Numbered from the stretch's first letter, positions 50,442-59,585 are shown. The stretch is 64,000 bases of DNA from Halovenus halobia (GCF_051414135.1 NZ_JBLKOA010000001.1:248001-312000), one strand, 5' to 3'. The notes: generated by a model not told the origin, from the sequence alone. Translations and numbers: made by a program.

Positions 50442-50872
50442 GTGACGTTTGCTCCGAGATAATCGCTGATCTCCCCGAGGGAGACGAATTTGATGTTCGA
50501 GAGTCGGTCCAGCGAGGTGCCGTCGAGAATCTCTCCGTCCTCGTCGTACGGATTACCGAGGTAGACGCGAACGTTTCCGAGTGCCTCTACTCCGCGTGGC
50601 TTCTTGTGCGGAACCATCCCGCGAATCGACCGCTTGAAGATGCGGTCGGGCTGTTTGGGATAGGCTGGCCCGCGGTCCGAACCAATGTCTCGCCGCTTCT
50701 CGAATTTTTCGAGAATCTGCTCTTCTCGACCGGTGATCACCGCTCGCTCGGCGTTGACGACGGCGATGCTCTCGCCGTCGAGTGCGCGCTCAGCAACGTG
50801 TGAGGCGACGCGGCCGAGGATGCAATCGCGTGCATCCACGACGAGGTCGGCCTCGATTGCGCTGACGCTCAT
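50435..50872 (-). CDS. rpl13: Ribosomal protein uL13
   Basis: 145 residues. VVDARDCILGRVASHVAERA, then VNAERAVITGREEQILEKFE and SIRGMVPHKKPRGVEALGNV, are archaeal uL13 motifs. Overlaps the stop of rpl18e by 4 bp upstream and rps9 by 7 bp downstream. Confidence 0.96.
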   Translation of the reverse strand: MSVSAIEADLVVDARDCILGRVASHVAERALDGESIAVVNAERAVITGREEQILEKFEKRRDIGSDRGPAYPKQPDRIFKRSIRGMVPHKKPRGVEALGNVRVYLGNPYDEDGEILDGTSLDRLSNIKFVSLGEISDYLGANVTW

Positions 50873-51219
50873 CGGATCACCCGGACGTTCGATCCATCTT
50901 CGTGTTGTTCGAGTGCCGTTTCGAGTTTCATGGTATCGCCAACCTGGTCGATCTTCGTCTCTGCTGTTCCCGAAAAGTCCACGGCGGCGACGGTGACCTC
51001 TTTCTGCAGGACACCGCTGCCGAGAACCTTCCCGGGCACCACGACTGTCTCGCCATCCTGTGCGTACCGCTCGATGCGGCCCAGGTTGACTTCGGCGTGG
51101 GTGCGCCGGGGTTTCTCCAGCCGATCGGCGACGTCACTCCAGACGTCGCCCTCGGAGTTTCGGGCAGCCGACTTCAGATCGGCGATGAGACTGTTTAGTC
51201 TCGGGTTCGTCTTACTCAT
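50869..51219 (-). CDS. rpl18e: Ribosomal protein eL18
   Basis: 116 residues. KTNPRLNSLIADLKSAARNS, VVVPGKVLGSGVLQKEVTVA and VAAVDFSGTAETKI match archaeal eL18, a protein without bacterial equivalent. First gene after tRNA-Leu in the operon; its ATG (51219) is 19 bp from the 3' end of the tRNA. Confidence 0.95.
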   Translation of the reverse strand: MSKTNPRLNSLIADLKSAARNSEGDVWSDVADRLEKPRRTHAEVNLGRIERYAQDGETVVVPGKVLGSGVLQKEVTVAAVDFSGTAETKIDQVGDTMKLETALEQHEDGSNVRVIR

Positions 51220-51237
51220 GACCTACCTCCTGAAAAA

Positions 51238-51322
51238 TGCAGGGAGCAGGATTTGAACCTGCGGACCCCTACGGGACAGCGCCCTGAACGCTGCGCCGTT
51301 GGCCAGACTTGGCTATCCCTGC
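51238..51322 (-). tRNA. tRNA-Leu (CAG)
   Basis: Read on the minus strand: acceptor arms GCAGGGA (51316-51322) and TCCCTGC (51239-51245), discriminator A, anticodon arm GCGTT-CAG-GGCGC with CAG anticodon, long variable arm and a TTCAAAT T-loop. 85 nt, as expected for a class II tRNA. No CCA is encoded. It lies inside the operon between rpoD and rpl18e; no intron is seen. Confidence 0.93.
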
Positions 51323-51424
51323 ACGCGTCTGTAGTTGGTGGGCGTCCCCCCAAACCGCTTTCGGTTCGGCCGGTGTCGCCGCTCTCCAGCGACACGGAAA
51401 ACCGGGTCTGGGAGGTGTGCCCTG

Positions 51425-52213
51425 TCATAGTTGCACTGACTCTTTGAGTTCTGCCGCGCGGTCCTCGATGGTTCCAACTGCCTCGACGACGAGTTCGTCG
51501 ACGCTGAACGAGCCATCCGTCTCGACATCGAAGACGAACGCGCCATCGACATCCGTCACTTCCAGTTCCTTGCCAGGATACCGGTTGGTCAGGTCGTTGT
51601 CGAACGCTTCCGTCGGGACCAGTTGACCGTTCTCGGGTTCGAAGCCGCCGGTCTCGACGGCGTCCTCAGCAGCCTGTTCTTCGATGACGCCACGCAGGAC
51701 GTGTGGCTCTTCGTCATCGAACTCGCCGGCGTCGCCGACGACTTCGACCTGCTGGAGGTGGCGGTACGAGACCGCAACACCACCCTGGTGTTTGGCGTGT
51801 TCCTTGCCAACGTCCAGAACGGCGTCGGCCTCAAGTTCGAGGCGCTGGTCCTCTTTCAGGTCGATAATCGGAATCTTGTCGTCCGCGGGACCGACCATCC
51901 CGTCGCTGGACTCGAGGTCGCCCGAATAGGCCGTCTCCGGCCCCTCGACATCGAGCGAGAGGGTGACTTCCTCACCCATCTGAAACTCCCCAGGTGAGGT
52001 CGTCAGCGGCACGAGTCCCAGTCGGAGTCCGATCTGCTCGTCGAACATCACGCTCGAGTTCTCGATGAACCGGACGGTGTCGATGCTGAAGGTTGGGACG
52101 TCAGCGATCATCGCCCGGCGAATGCCGTTGGCAAACGCCGGCGTAATCGGCCGGACGACAAAGCGCGCTTCGCGCTCCGATCGGTCGACGAACTGGACCT
52201 CGTAATCCTCCAT
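51425..52213 (-). CDS. rpoD: RNA polymerase subunit D (Rpb3/alpha homologue)
   Basis: 262 residues. PAFANGIRRAMIADVPTFSI and the following SSVMFDEQIGLRLGLVPLTT are the dimerisation-domain motifs shared with Rpb3/alpha. Some archaeal RpoD proteins carry an Fe-S cluster domain; here no Cys-rich insertion is present, as is usual in halophiles. 3 bp after rps11. Confidence 0.95.
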   Translation of the reverse strand: MEDYEVQFVDRSEREARFVVRPITPAFANGIRRAMIADVPTFSIDTVRFIENSSVMFDEQIGLRLGLVPLTTSPGEFQMGEEVTLSLDVEGPETAYSGDLESSDGMVGPADDKIPIIDLKEDQRLELEADAVLDVGKEHAKHQGGVAVSYRHLQQVEVVGDAGEFDDEEPHVLRGVIEEQAAEDAVETGGFEPENGQLVPTEAFDNDLTNRYPGKELEVTDVDGAFVFDVETDGSFSVDELVVEAVGTIEDRAAELKESVQL

Positions 52214-52216
52214 ATG

Positions 52217-52600
52217 TTAGAACCCAGCGTTTTTCGGCCCGCGTGTTCCGTCGTGTGGAATCGGGGTCACGTCTTCGATACGGCCAATCTCGAGGCCGGC
52301 TCGGGCGAGTGCACGAATCGTCGCCTGTGCACCTGGTCCGGGGTTGGTCTGCTGGTTGCCACCAGGACCACGGACGCGGACGTGAACTCCTTCGATTCCC
52401 TGTGCCTGTACGTCCTCGGCGACCGTTTCGGCCATCTGCATCGCCGCGTACGGCGAGGCCTCGTCACGGTTCTGTTTGACGACCGTCCCGCCGCTGGATT
52501 TCGCGATGGTCTCAGCGCCGGTCTGGTCGGTGATCGTAATGATCGTATTATTGAACGATGCGTGCACGTGGGCGATGCCCCATTTGTCTTCTTCAGCCAT
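52217..52600 (-). CDS. rps11: Ribosomal protein uS11
   Basis: 127 residues. KWGIAHVHASFNNTIITITD, SPYAAMQMAETVAEDVQAQG and VTPIPHDGTRGPKNAGF (C-terminal) are diagnostic. Start abuts the rps4 stop. Binds 16S rRNA at the platform. Confidence 0.96.
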   Translation of the reverse strand: MAEEDKWGIAHVHASFNNTIITITDQTGAETIAKSSGGTVVKQNRDEASPYAAMQMAETVAEDVQAQGIEGVHVRVRGPGGNQQTNPGPGAQATIRALARAGLEIGRIEDVTPIPHDGTRGPKNAGF

Positions 52601-53125
52601 TTATTGTTCCTCCGCTCGTTCTGGGTGGAGTTCGTCTGTCAGCGGCGAGTTCTCGTCGAACTCGACGGTGCCCTCCTCGCTGGTCTCGACCTTGTAGGAG
52701 GGGATGCTGACCTGACTCCCGTCGACCGTGATGTGGCCGTGGGAGATGAACTGTCGCGCCTGTTCTGGCGTGTTCGCGTAGCCCTTTCGGTAGACGACCG
52801 TCTGGAGTCGTCGTTCGAGGATATCCGTCACGTCCAGCGCCAGCACGTCGTTCAGTCCGTCCTCGTCACCGAGCACGCCGATGCGTTTCAGTCGGGTCAG
52901 GAACTCTTCGCCTTCGACGCCTGCAGCGTCGGCGTCACCGCCGGCCTCGCCAATCAGACGACGGGCCTCACGGCGGAACAGTCGCAGTTCCGACTGGGCT
53001 TTCCAGAGTTCTTCTTTGTTCTTCAGGCCGTACTTCCCCGACAGGCCCATCTCCTCGGAGATCCGCTCGCCCTGGTAGGGATGATTCGGCGTCTCGTAGA
53101 ACTTCGTGTTCTGTCCAAGTGCCAT
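52601..53125 (-). CDS. rps4: Ribosomal protein uS4
   Basis: 174 residues. MALGQNTKFYETPNHPYQGE, KNKEELWKAQSELRLFRREA and the S4 domain VYRKGYANTPEQARQFISHG fit archaeal uS4. Primary 16S rRNA binder. One base separates it from the rps13 stop. Confidence 0.96.
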   Translation of the reverse strand: MALGQNTKFYETPNHPYQGERISEEMGLSGKYGLKNKEELWKAQSELRLFRREARRLIGEAGGDADAAGVEGEEFLTRLKRIGVLGDEDGLNDVLALDVTDILERRLQTVVYRKGYANTPEQARQFISHGHITVDGSQVSIPSYKVETSEEGTVEFDENSPLTDELHPERAEEQ

Positions 53126-53126
53126 C

Positions 53127-53648
53127 TTACTCGTCCTCCTCGCCAGCCGCTTCCTCGGCGGCCTCCTCTTTGATCGCTTCGACGTTGACCCCGATGGTCC
53201 CCTCGGTACGACCGGTGGACTTCGTCCGCTGGCCGCGGACCTTCTGGCCGCGTTTGTGTCGAACTCCTTTGTAGGAGTCGATCATCTTCATGCGGTTGAT
53301 GTCCTGCCGTTGGGATAGCTGGAGGTCGTTGCCGATTTCGTGGGTTGTTTCGCCGCTGAAGAAGTCGTTGCGGTGGTTTGCAAGCCACTCGGGGACTTCT
53401 TCTGCGAAACCTTCGACGAGGCTTTTGATCTCCTCGATTTCGTCGTCTTCGAGCGCACCGAAGGTTGCGCGGCGGTCGATACCTGATTTGTCGGCGATAA
53501 TACGCGCTGAACGCCGACCGATACCGTCGAGTTCGGTCAGCGACCGCTCGACTGACTTGGTGCCGTCGAGGTCGGCCTGACCGATGCGGACGAAGTAACG
53601 AATGTCCTCGTCTTCTTCCTCCGCGTCTGTGGGTTCTTCTGCACTCAT
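53127..53648 (-). CDS. rps13: Ribosomal protein uS13
   Basis: 173 residues from ATG 53648; in-frame extension upstream runs into tRNA-Ser. IRYFVRIGQADLDGTKSVER, GIGRRSARIIADKSGIDRRA and KGVRHKRGQKVRGQRTKSTG define uS13. Acidic tails occur at both ends (EPTDAEEEDED; EEAAEEAAGEEDE). First protein gene of the operon. Confidence 0.96.
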   Translation of the reverse strand: MSAEEPTDAEEEDEDIRYFVRIGQADLDGTKSVERSLTELDGIGRRSARIIADKSGIDRRATFGALEDDEIEEIKSLVEGFAEEVPEWLANHRNDFFSGETTHEIGNDLQLSQRQDINRMKMIDSYKGVRHKRGQKVRGQRTKSTGRTEGTIGVNVEAIKEEAAEEAAGEEDE

Positions 53649-53665
53649 GGATGGTGGGTAGTACA

Positions 53666-53748
53666 CGTCGTGGCGGGGATTCGAACCCCGGAGGCAGTAC
53701 GCCACATGGTTAGCAACCATGCGCCTTGGGCCGCTTGGCTACCACGAC
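53666..53748 (-). tRNA. tRNA-Ser (GCT)
   Basis: On the minus strand: acceptor GTCGTGG (53742-53748) pairs with CCACGAC (53667-53673), discriminator G at 53666. Anticodon stem CATGG/CCATG with loop TTGCTAA gives anticodon GCT. A variable arm and a TTCGAAT T-loop are present; 83 nt in total. It lies 17 bp upstream of rps13 and is probably cut from the operon transcript. Confidence 0.93.
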
Positions 53749-53842
53749 ACGTGTAGCTGCAGTTCGGGTCTATTTTCGCCCGCTGACGCGGACTCGGGGT
53801 CGGACACCCCTACACGATTCTATCCTGTATTCTGATGGCGGC

Positions 53843-53850
53843 CTATTTAA
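53843..53850 (-). promoter_or_regulatory. Probable TATA box of the tRNA-Ser/ribosomal operon
   Basis: tatttaaa (tttaaata on the minus strand) lies 95 bp upstream of the tRNA-Ser 5' end. With usual archaeal spacing, transcription would start near 53818 and give a ~70-nt leader before the tRNA. The core is nearly palindromic, so use on the other strand is not excluded. Confidence 0.5.
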
Positions 53851-53925
53851 ACACCACGATTCCCCTTCCGGCGCGGGAGCGGCCCACACACTATCCCTGC
53901 GTTGTCGTGTGGTATTCAACCAACA

Positions 53926-53931
53926 TTTATA
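53926..53931 (+). promoter_or_regulatory. Probable TATA box of the lipoprotein gene
   Basis: tttata within catttatagg is 27-32 bp before ATG 53958, which predicts a leaderless or near-leaderless transcript and supports that ATG over the upstream in-frame start at 53835. Confidence 0.5.
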
Positions 53932-53957
53932 GGCGATGCGCCACCGAGGGGCGATAC

Positions 53958-55205
53958 ATGAGCGTGCGATGGAATCTTCCACGGAACCAAACGCTGGCCG
54001 CCGTAGTGCTTTGTTGTGTACTCGTCGCCCTCGCAGGGTGTAGCGGGTTATCGGGGTTCGGCGACGATGGGCCGAGCGACAACGAGTCGATGGGTGACGA
54101 TGAGAGACGCACGCAACTGGCGAACGTCTCGGAGACACACGCCGAGTATCTCCGGACCGCCAGCAACGTCACGGTGACGCGAACGTTCGAGATTAGTTCC
54201 GAGACGACGGCGGCCGACCAGACGACGCGGTGGCAAATCGACTTCGAGTCGGGTCGGGCCTACAAGACGACAGAGCCACTCGGCGGGGACCCATCGGAAG
54301 CATTCCAAACGGCGAACGGAACGGTCTACGAGCGCTTCGGAAGCGGGGGCCGTGGGTTCGTTCCGCCTGAACAGACCGACCCGCTCGACCCCGAGCAGGC
54401 TGTGACGCTGTCGACGCCACTTGCCTCCGCGGCTGACCGCTACGAACGTCGTGGAACTCGGACGACAAACGGCGTGAAGGCAACGGTGTACGTGGCAGAC
54501 GACCTCGCCGCTGCACCGAAAGCGTACCGCGAGAACCTGAGCACCACCAGTGTCGAGCGCTATCGGAGTGTCGTCGTTGTCGCACCCTCGGGGTACGTCA
54601 TCAACGAGACAGCAGCAGTTACCATCAGCCGCGAGGGGGAAATGAGACAGTTTCGCGAGACAGTTCGGTACACTGACGTGGGTCAGACCAGCGTCGAGGA
54701 CCCAGACTGGCTGGCCGACGCGAAGGCCTTCGCCAGACAACCCGGTCCCGGGGACGTGGTGACGCGCAACTACAGTGTCGAAGGGGAGAGTGGGCTGGCC
54801 GAGTTGGAGGTGAGCGCCGAGAAACAAGAACTCGACCCACCTGCGACCGTTGGCCCGCAACTCTCGGAGAATCCGATCTACCGGAACGATCTGCTGAATT
54901 CCGTGCGGGTCGGGAGCATCGCCAGGTACTATTTCCTGTTAGATACGGTCGAGCGCGCGGAAATTCGCATCCACTACGACCAGAGCCAGATCACTCCCGA
55001 AAACGAATCCAAACTGCGTGTCGCGGTCCGGAATGACACCACTGGCTGGTGGGACCTGTTGAACACGACTGTCGACGAACAAGCGAATGTCGTGACGGCG
55101 ACGATAACTGACCCCGAGCAACTGGAGAAGTATCAGGGCAAGACGATGATAGCGATGCAGTTCGAGACATTCGTGAAACGACTGCAGGAACAAAGTCGGC
55201 GGTAA
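53958..55205 (+). CDS. Haloarchaeal lipoprotein (DUF7537-like)
   Basis: 415 residues. Signal and lipobox: LAAVVLCCVLVALAGCSGLS (Cys at ~28). The mature part is acidic and mostly beta-stranded, with repeated patterns such as THAEYLRTASNVTVTRTFEI and GYVINETAAVTISREGEMRQ; it resembles large haloarchaeal lipoprotein families with LolA/LppX-like folds (inference). Ligand unknown. Divergent from the ribosomal operon. Confidence 0.75.
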   Translation: MSVRWNLPRNQTLAAVVLCCVLVALAGCSGLSGFGDDGPSDNESMGDDERRTQLANVSETHAEYLRTASNVTVTRTFEISSETTAADQTTRWQIDFESGRAYKTTEPLGGDPSEAFQTANGTVYERFGSGGRGFVPPEQTDPLDPEQAVTLSTPLASAADRYERRGTRTTNGVKATVYVADDLAAAPKAYRENLSTTSVERYRSVVVVAPSGYVINETAAVTISREGEMRQFRETVRYTDVGQTSVEDPDWLADAKAFARQPGPGDVVTRNYSVEGESGLAELEVSAEKQELDPPATVGPQLSENPIYRNDLLNSVRVGSIARYYFLLDTVERAEIRIHYDQSQITPENESKLRVAVRNDTTGWWDLLNTTVDEQANVVTATITDPEQLEKYQGKTMIAMQFETFVKRLQEQSRR

Positions 55206-55268
55206 GTAGCCGGTAGCGGAATCCGTCGGACACAACCCTTTTCTCTCGTCCATAGCCTACAAATAACT

Positions 55269-56327
55269 ATGACAGCAGCCCCTCCCACGGAGGAGGACAT
55301 CCGCGACCGCCTCTCGGCCGTCGAGGACTCCGACCTCGGCGACGACATCGTCTCGCTGGGTCTCGTCAACGGCATCGACATCGACCACGACGAGGAGGTT
55401 ATCTACCTCGATCTTACCCTCGGCGCTCCCTTTTCACCGAGCGAAACCGCCATCGCAGACGACGTGCGCGACGCCTTGGCGGGTGTCGAGTACGACCTCG
55501 AACTGTCGGCGTCGGTCGACCGGGGACTCGACCCCGAGGACGAAATTCTCCCACACGTCCAGAATATTATCGCTGTGGCCTCCGGCAAAGGTGGCGTCGG
55601 CAAGAGTACTGTCGCGGTGAACCTCGCGGCCGGCCTCGCGGACATGGGAGCACGCGTGGGATTATTCGACGCTGACGTCTACGGCCCGAACGTCCCGCGG
55701 ATGGTCGACACCGACGAGCGCCCCTCCGCCACAGAGGACGAACAGATCATTCCCCCGGAGCAGTACGGAATGAAACTGATGAGTATGGATTTCTTGCTCG
55801 GCGAGGACGACCCGGTTATCTGGCGTGGTCCGATGGTCCACAAGGTCCTCACGCAACTGTGGGAGGATGTCGACTGGGGTTATCTCGATTACATGGTCGT
55901 CGACCTGCCGCCGGGGACCGGTGACACGCAATTGACGATGCTCCAGAGCGTTCCCGTGTCGGGAGCGGTCATCGTCACGACACCGCAGGACGTGGCGCTG
56001 GACGACGCCCGCAAAGGGCTGGAGATGTTCGGCGAACACGAGACACCAGTGCTGGGTATCGTCGAGAATATGTCCACATTCCACTGCCCGGACTGTGGCG
56101 GCCAACACGACATCTTCGGAAGCGGTGGCGGGCAAACGCTCGCCGACGAGGTGCAACTGCCCTTCCTCGGTGAGATTCCACTCGACCCTGCCATCCGTGA
56201 GGGTGGTGACGACGGCCAACCGATGGTGCTTGGCGAGGGCGAAACCAGCGACAAACTCCGTGAGTTCGCGGAGACGGCCGCGGACATGCAGGGTATTGTC
56301 CATCGTCGCCGCAAGGGCGGTCGGTGA
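55269..56327 (+). CDS. Mrp/NBP35-type Fe-S carrier ATPase
   Basis: 352 residues. N-terminal MIP18-like domain (DIRDRLSAVEDSDLGDDIVS) followed by the P-loop ATPase: deviant Walker A SGKGGVGKSTVAVNLA (~105-120), DADVYGPNVPRM, VVDLPPGTGDTQLT. The CxxC pair FHCPDCGGQHDIFG binds a bridging [4Fe-4S] cluster between subunits in homologues. It transfers Fe-S clusters to target proteins, complementing the suf operon in this window. Confidence 0.95.
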   Translation: MTAAPPTEEDIRDRLSAVEDSDLGDDIVSLGLVNGIDIDHDEEVIYLDLTLGAPFSPSETAIADDVRDALAGVEYDLELSASVDRGLDPEDEILPHVQNIIAVASGKGGVGKSTVAVNLAAGLADMGARVGLFDADVYGPNVPRMVDTDERPSATEDEQIIPPEQYGMKLMSMDFLLGEDDPVIWRGPMVHKVLTQLWEDVDWGYLDYMVVDLPPGTGDTQLTMLQSVPVSGAVIVTTPQDVALDDARKGLEMFGEHETPVLGIVENMSTFHCPDCGGQHDIFGSGGGQTLADEVQLPFLGEIPLDPAIREGGDDGQPMVLGEGETSDKLREFAETAADMQGIVHRRRKGGR

Positions 56328-56399
56328 ACACTCGGCGTCCGTTACCCTGAACTGAAAACACAAGATTTTCGCCTTCTTCGGTCGGGCATTCAGCCGTTG

Positions 56400-56993
56400 A
56401 TGACGACAGAGTCCCCGAGCAGTGAGGGTGAAGTCTGGATTCCAGCTCCGCCGCCGGGCTACAGCAGCCCCCGACCACTGGGACAGTCGATGCTCGTGCT
56501 TCTGCTCGGCAGCCTCGTACTCACGACTGGGGCGCTACTTGGGTCGATTGTTCTGTTCGCGGTGCTCGACACGGGGACAGACGCGGGGATCATCCAGGCT
56601 CCGTTCTGGGCCATGGTGTTGTTTGGACTCGTTTTCACTGCCCTCTGTCACGAAGGAATTCATGGACTCGTCTACCGGTATTTCGGCTACGAGGTGGAGT
56701 ACGGTTTCGCCAGCGGTGGGCTCTACACCGCCGCGCCGGGGCAGATACACACGAGAGAAGAAAGTGTGTGGATCACGGCTGCTCCGGTGGTGACCTTGAC
56801 ACTGGTCGGTCTGCTGTTTCTGCTCGCCCCATCGAATTCTCTGGGCTACGTCGGCGTGACGGTGCTCGTGCTCAATACGTCGGGTTCTGTCGCGGACATC
56901 GAACAGCTCTCTCGTCTGCTTGCCCTTCCGACAGGAACGCTGGTCTGTGACGCCGACGCGACGTACATCTACGTGCCGACAGACACACACTGA
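56400..56993 (+). CDS. DUF3267-like membrane protein with HExxH-type motif
   Basis: 197 residues from ATG 56400 (TTG 56397 precedes it). Four hydrophobic segments; HEGIHGLVYRYFGYEVEYGF near residue 83 is the HExxH-like motif of DUF3267 proteins, which resemble site-2-type membrane metalloproteases, and SGSVADIEQLSRLLALPTGT provides the second conserved region (Asp ligand). Protease activity is inferred, not shown. Confidence 0.75.
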   Translation: MTTESPSSEGEVWIPAPPPGYSSPRPLGQSMLVLLLGSLVLTTGALLGSIVLFAVLDTGTDAGIIQAPFWAMVLFGLVFTALCHEGIHGLVYRYFGYEVEYGFASGGLYTAAPGQIHTREESVWITAAPVVTLTLVGLLFLLAPSNSLGYVGVTVLVLNTSGSVADIEQLSRLLALPTGTLVCDADATYIYVPTDTH

Positions 56994-57004
56994 GCGGCGA
57001 GTCC

Positions 57005-58186
57005 TCAGATGCCCTTGCTCATGAGGTGACTGCGGAGCACGTCTGCCTCACGGTTGGCCGTTGCAGGATTAACTAGCACAACTGACTCGTCGTCGAGGGC
57101 TCCCGCTGCTGTGAGTGCCTCGAGCGCGGCCACGGCTGTCGCGCCGGTCGCGCTGATGGGGACACCCTCACTTGCGAGTGTTGTGCCCGCTTCGAGCAGG
57201 TCTTTATCATCGACGGCCACCGCGCCGCCGTCTGTCTCGGTGAGTGCGTCGAGGACGTATTCACCGCCGTCCGGGTCGGGGATTTCCAGCGAACCAACGA
57301 TGGTATCTGGATGTTCGACCGGCGTCGTCTCCGACTCACCCGCGTCGAAGGCGTCGACAATTGGAGCACAACCCTCTGGTTGTGCGGCGTACAGCCGTGG
57401 CAGGTCTTCGACAGCGCCGGTTGCGGCCAACTCCCGAAACCCGCGATAGAGTCCGAGCAGTCCTGTTCCGTGGGCGGTCGGGTGGATAACTGTGTCCGGT
57501 GGGTCACCGACGCGCTGAGCGAGTTCGTACGCGACTGTTTTGGCTCCCTCGTGTCGGTATGGTGTGTCAAATGGTGCGAGCGAGAACCAGTCTTCGTCCT
57601 CGCTGGCATCGGCGAAGGCGTCGGCGGCGTCGCCGTACCGGCCGCCAACGACGTTCATCTCGCCGCCGTGGACGTTGATCATCGCTTTCGTCTCGAAGGT
57701 TGCTCGCGAGGGGACGAAACTCGTCGAGTCCAGTCCCGCGCGAGCAGCGTATGCTGCGGCGGAGTGGCCGGCGTTGCCCGTCGTCGGGAGTGCAACGTCC
57801 GAGGCACCCTCGGCGTCGGCGGCGGCGACGGCCACGGCCATCTCTCGGTCAGTGATTCCACCGGTTGCGTTCCGGGCTTCGTCCTTGAGATACACCGTCT
57901 CGGGACCGGAGTCCTCTGCGAGCGTCGGGCACTCAACTGTTGGAGTGCCACCCTCGTCGAGTGTTGGAATCGCCCCAGACGGGAACGGCAAGACAGCGGC
58001 CAGGGCTGTCAGTTCGTCGGCCTCCTCACCAGCCAGAAGTTGGTCGTGAGCCTCGGAGAGAACAGCTTCATCGTAAACTGGCTCCAGTGGCCCGTGACAG
58101 TCCTCGCAGCGGTTCGGCCCGTCGACACCGAATGTCGTCCCGCAGTCCAGACACCGAAATCCATCCAAGCCGTCTGTGTATTGCAT
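57005..58186 (-). CDS. Threonine synthase-like protein lacking the PLP lysine
   Basis: 393 residues from ATG 58186. N-terminal zinc ribbon FRCLDCGTTFGVDGPNRCED is typical of archaeal threonine synthases. The fold-type II core follows (VYLKDEARNATGGITDREMA, TTGNAGHSAAAYAARAGL, HPTAHGTGLLGLYRGF), but the NPTGSFKDR motif reads NATGGITDR, with Thr112 in place of the Schiff-base lysine. PLP chemistry seems impossible by the usual route. It may be a regulator, pseudoenzyme or binder. True thrC should lie elsewhere. Confidence 0.85.
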   Translation of the reverse strand: MQYTDGLDGFRCLDCGTTFGVDGPNRCEDCHGPLEPVYDEAVLSEAHDQLLAGEEADELTALAAVLPFPSGAIPTLDEGGTPTVECPTLAEDSGPETVYLKDEARNATGGITDREMAVAVAAADAEGASDVALPTTGNAGHSAAAYAARAGLDSTSFVPSRATFETKAMINVHGGEMNVVGGRYGDAADAFADASEDEDWFSLAPFDTPYRHEGAKTVAYELAQRVGDPPDTVIHPTAHGTGLLGLYRGFRELAATGAVEDLPRLYAAQPEGCAPIVDAFDAGESETTPVEHPDTIVGSLEIPDPDGGEYVLDALTETDGGAVAVDDKDLLEAGTTLASEGVPISATGATAVAALEALTAAGALDDESVVLVNPATANREADVLRSHLMSKGI

Positions 58187-58322
58187 ACTGTGGAGTTGGG
58201 CTGGGTTCACTAATTCCTGCCGTCTGTTCTCACGAACGGCCAACCTGCGCTGTCTGGTACCGCAGCTCTGTCCCGAGCACTCCCTCGTAGCCGTTTTACT
58301 GGTGGCTGACTACTGTTTGAGT

Positions 58323-59585
58323 ATGACCGACGTGATTGTCGCCGGCGGGGGCCTCGCTGGACTGGTCGCTGCACGCAATCTCGCGGCCGACGGACTCGAC
58401 GTAACGGTGTTCGAGGAGCGCGAGACTGTCGGCGGTCGCGTTCGCACCGAGCACCGCGACGGCTTCACGTTCGACCGCGGCTTTCAGGTACTCTTTACCG
58501 CCTACCCTGCGGTGCAGGACGAACTCGACCTCGGCGCACTCGACCTGCGGGCGTTCCGTCCGGGGGCAATTCTCGCCAAACCCGGCGAGCGCTCGACACT
58601 TGCCGACCCACTTCGCGACCCGAAGGCACTGCTCCCTTCGATGCTCAACCGCGACGTGACTCTCGGCGACAAACTCCGCACACTGCGACTCCGATTTGCA
58701 ATGAGTCGCAAGCCGATTGCGGACATTCTCGCAGCCGATTACGAGAGCATCGACGAGGCACTGGTCGAACTGGGCTTTTCTGAGCGGTTTCGCGACCGCT
58801 TTGCAGCGCCCTTCTACGGCGGTATTACGCTCGACCGCTCGCTATCGACTTCTCGACTCGTCTTCGAGTACACGTTCAAGATGCTCTCGACTGGCAAGAT
58901 TGTCGTCCCGAAAGATGGGATGCAGGCGATTCCCGAACAGCTCGCAGCGTTTGCCCGCGACGCCGGTGCGACCATCGAAACTGGCCGGTCAGTCGACTCG
59001 CTGAGCCAGGACGCAGACGGCGTCGAGTGTGTGGTTGGTGACGAGACAGTCACTGCCGACGGAGCAGTTGTTGCCACGGACCCGAAGGCCGCCGAAGACC
59101 TGACGGACTGCCAGATTCCGACCGACGGCGCGGGCTGTGTCACGCAGTACTTCTCGCTGCCAGAAGCCCAGGCGCTGGGGACCGACGGCCGACTGATTCT
59201 CAACACTGTAGACGACCGCCCCAACCAGATTGCGCCGCTGTCGGCAGTCGCGCCGGAGTACGCGCCCGACGGCCAGCAACTGCTGAGCGCCACCTTCCTT
59301 GGCACGCCCGACGAGAGTGACGAGGAACTTGCCGAGGAGGTCCGCGACACGCTGGCGTCGTGGTATCCCACGCGCAACTTCGCCGGGCTGGAACTGCTCG
59401 AAACCCATCGGATTCCGTTCGCGCAGTTCGAGCAACCGCCCGGCTTCACTGAGGGTCTGCCCGATGTCGACGCGCCCGACGGACCGGTCTACTTGGCTGG
59501 CGAGTTCACAGAGTGGTCCTCGATTCAGGGTGCGGTGGAAAGTGGCCAGCGGGCGGCACGTGTTGCAGGCCGAGAACTGTTGTAA
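58323..59585 (+). CDS. FAD-dependent amine oxidase/phytoene desaturase-like oxidoreductase
   Basis: 420 residues from ATG 58323. N-terminal VIVAGGGLAGLVAARNLAAD is the dinucleotide-binding motif, followed by VFEERETVGGRVRTEHRDGF (GG-doublet motif of the amine oxidase/carotenoid desaturase group). C-terminal VYLAGEFTEWSSIQGAVESG is the FAD-binding end. Substrate unknown; homologues act on carotenoids, amines or protoporphyrinogen. Confidence 0.85.
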   Translation: MTDVIVAGGGLAGLVAARNLAADGLDVTVFEERETVGGRVRTEHRDGFTFDRGFQVLFTAYPAVQDELDLGALDLRAFRPGAILAKPGERSTLADPLRDPKALLPSMLNRDVTLGDKLRTLRLRFAMSRKPIADILAADYESIDEALVELGFSERFRDRFAAPFYGGITLDRSLSTSRLVFEYTFKMLSTGKIVVPKDGMQAIPEQLAAFARDAGATIETGRSVDSLSQDADGVECVVGDETVTADGAVVATDPKAAEDLTDCQIPTDGAGCVTQYFSLPEAQALGTDGRLILNTVDDRPNQIAPLSAVAPEYAPDGQQLLSATFLGTPDESDEELAEEVRDTLASWYPTRNFAGLELLETHRIPFAQFEQPPGFTEGLPDVDAPDGPVYLAGEFTEWSSIQGAVESGQRAARVAGRELL

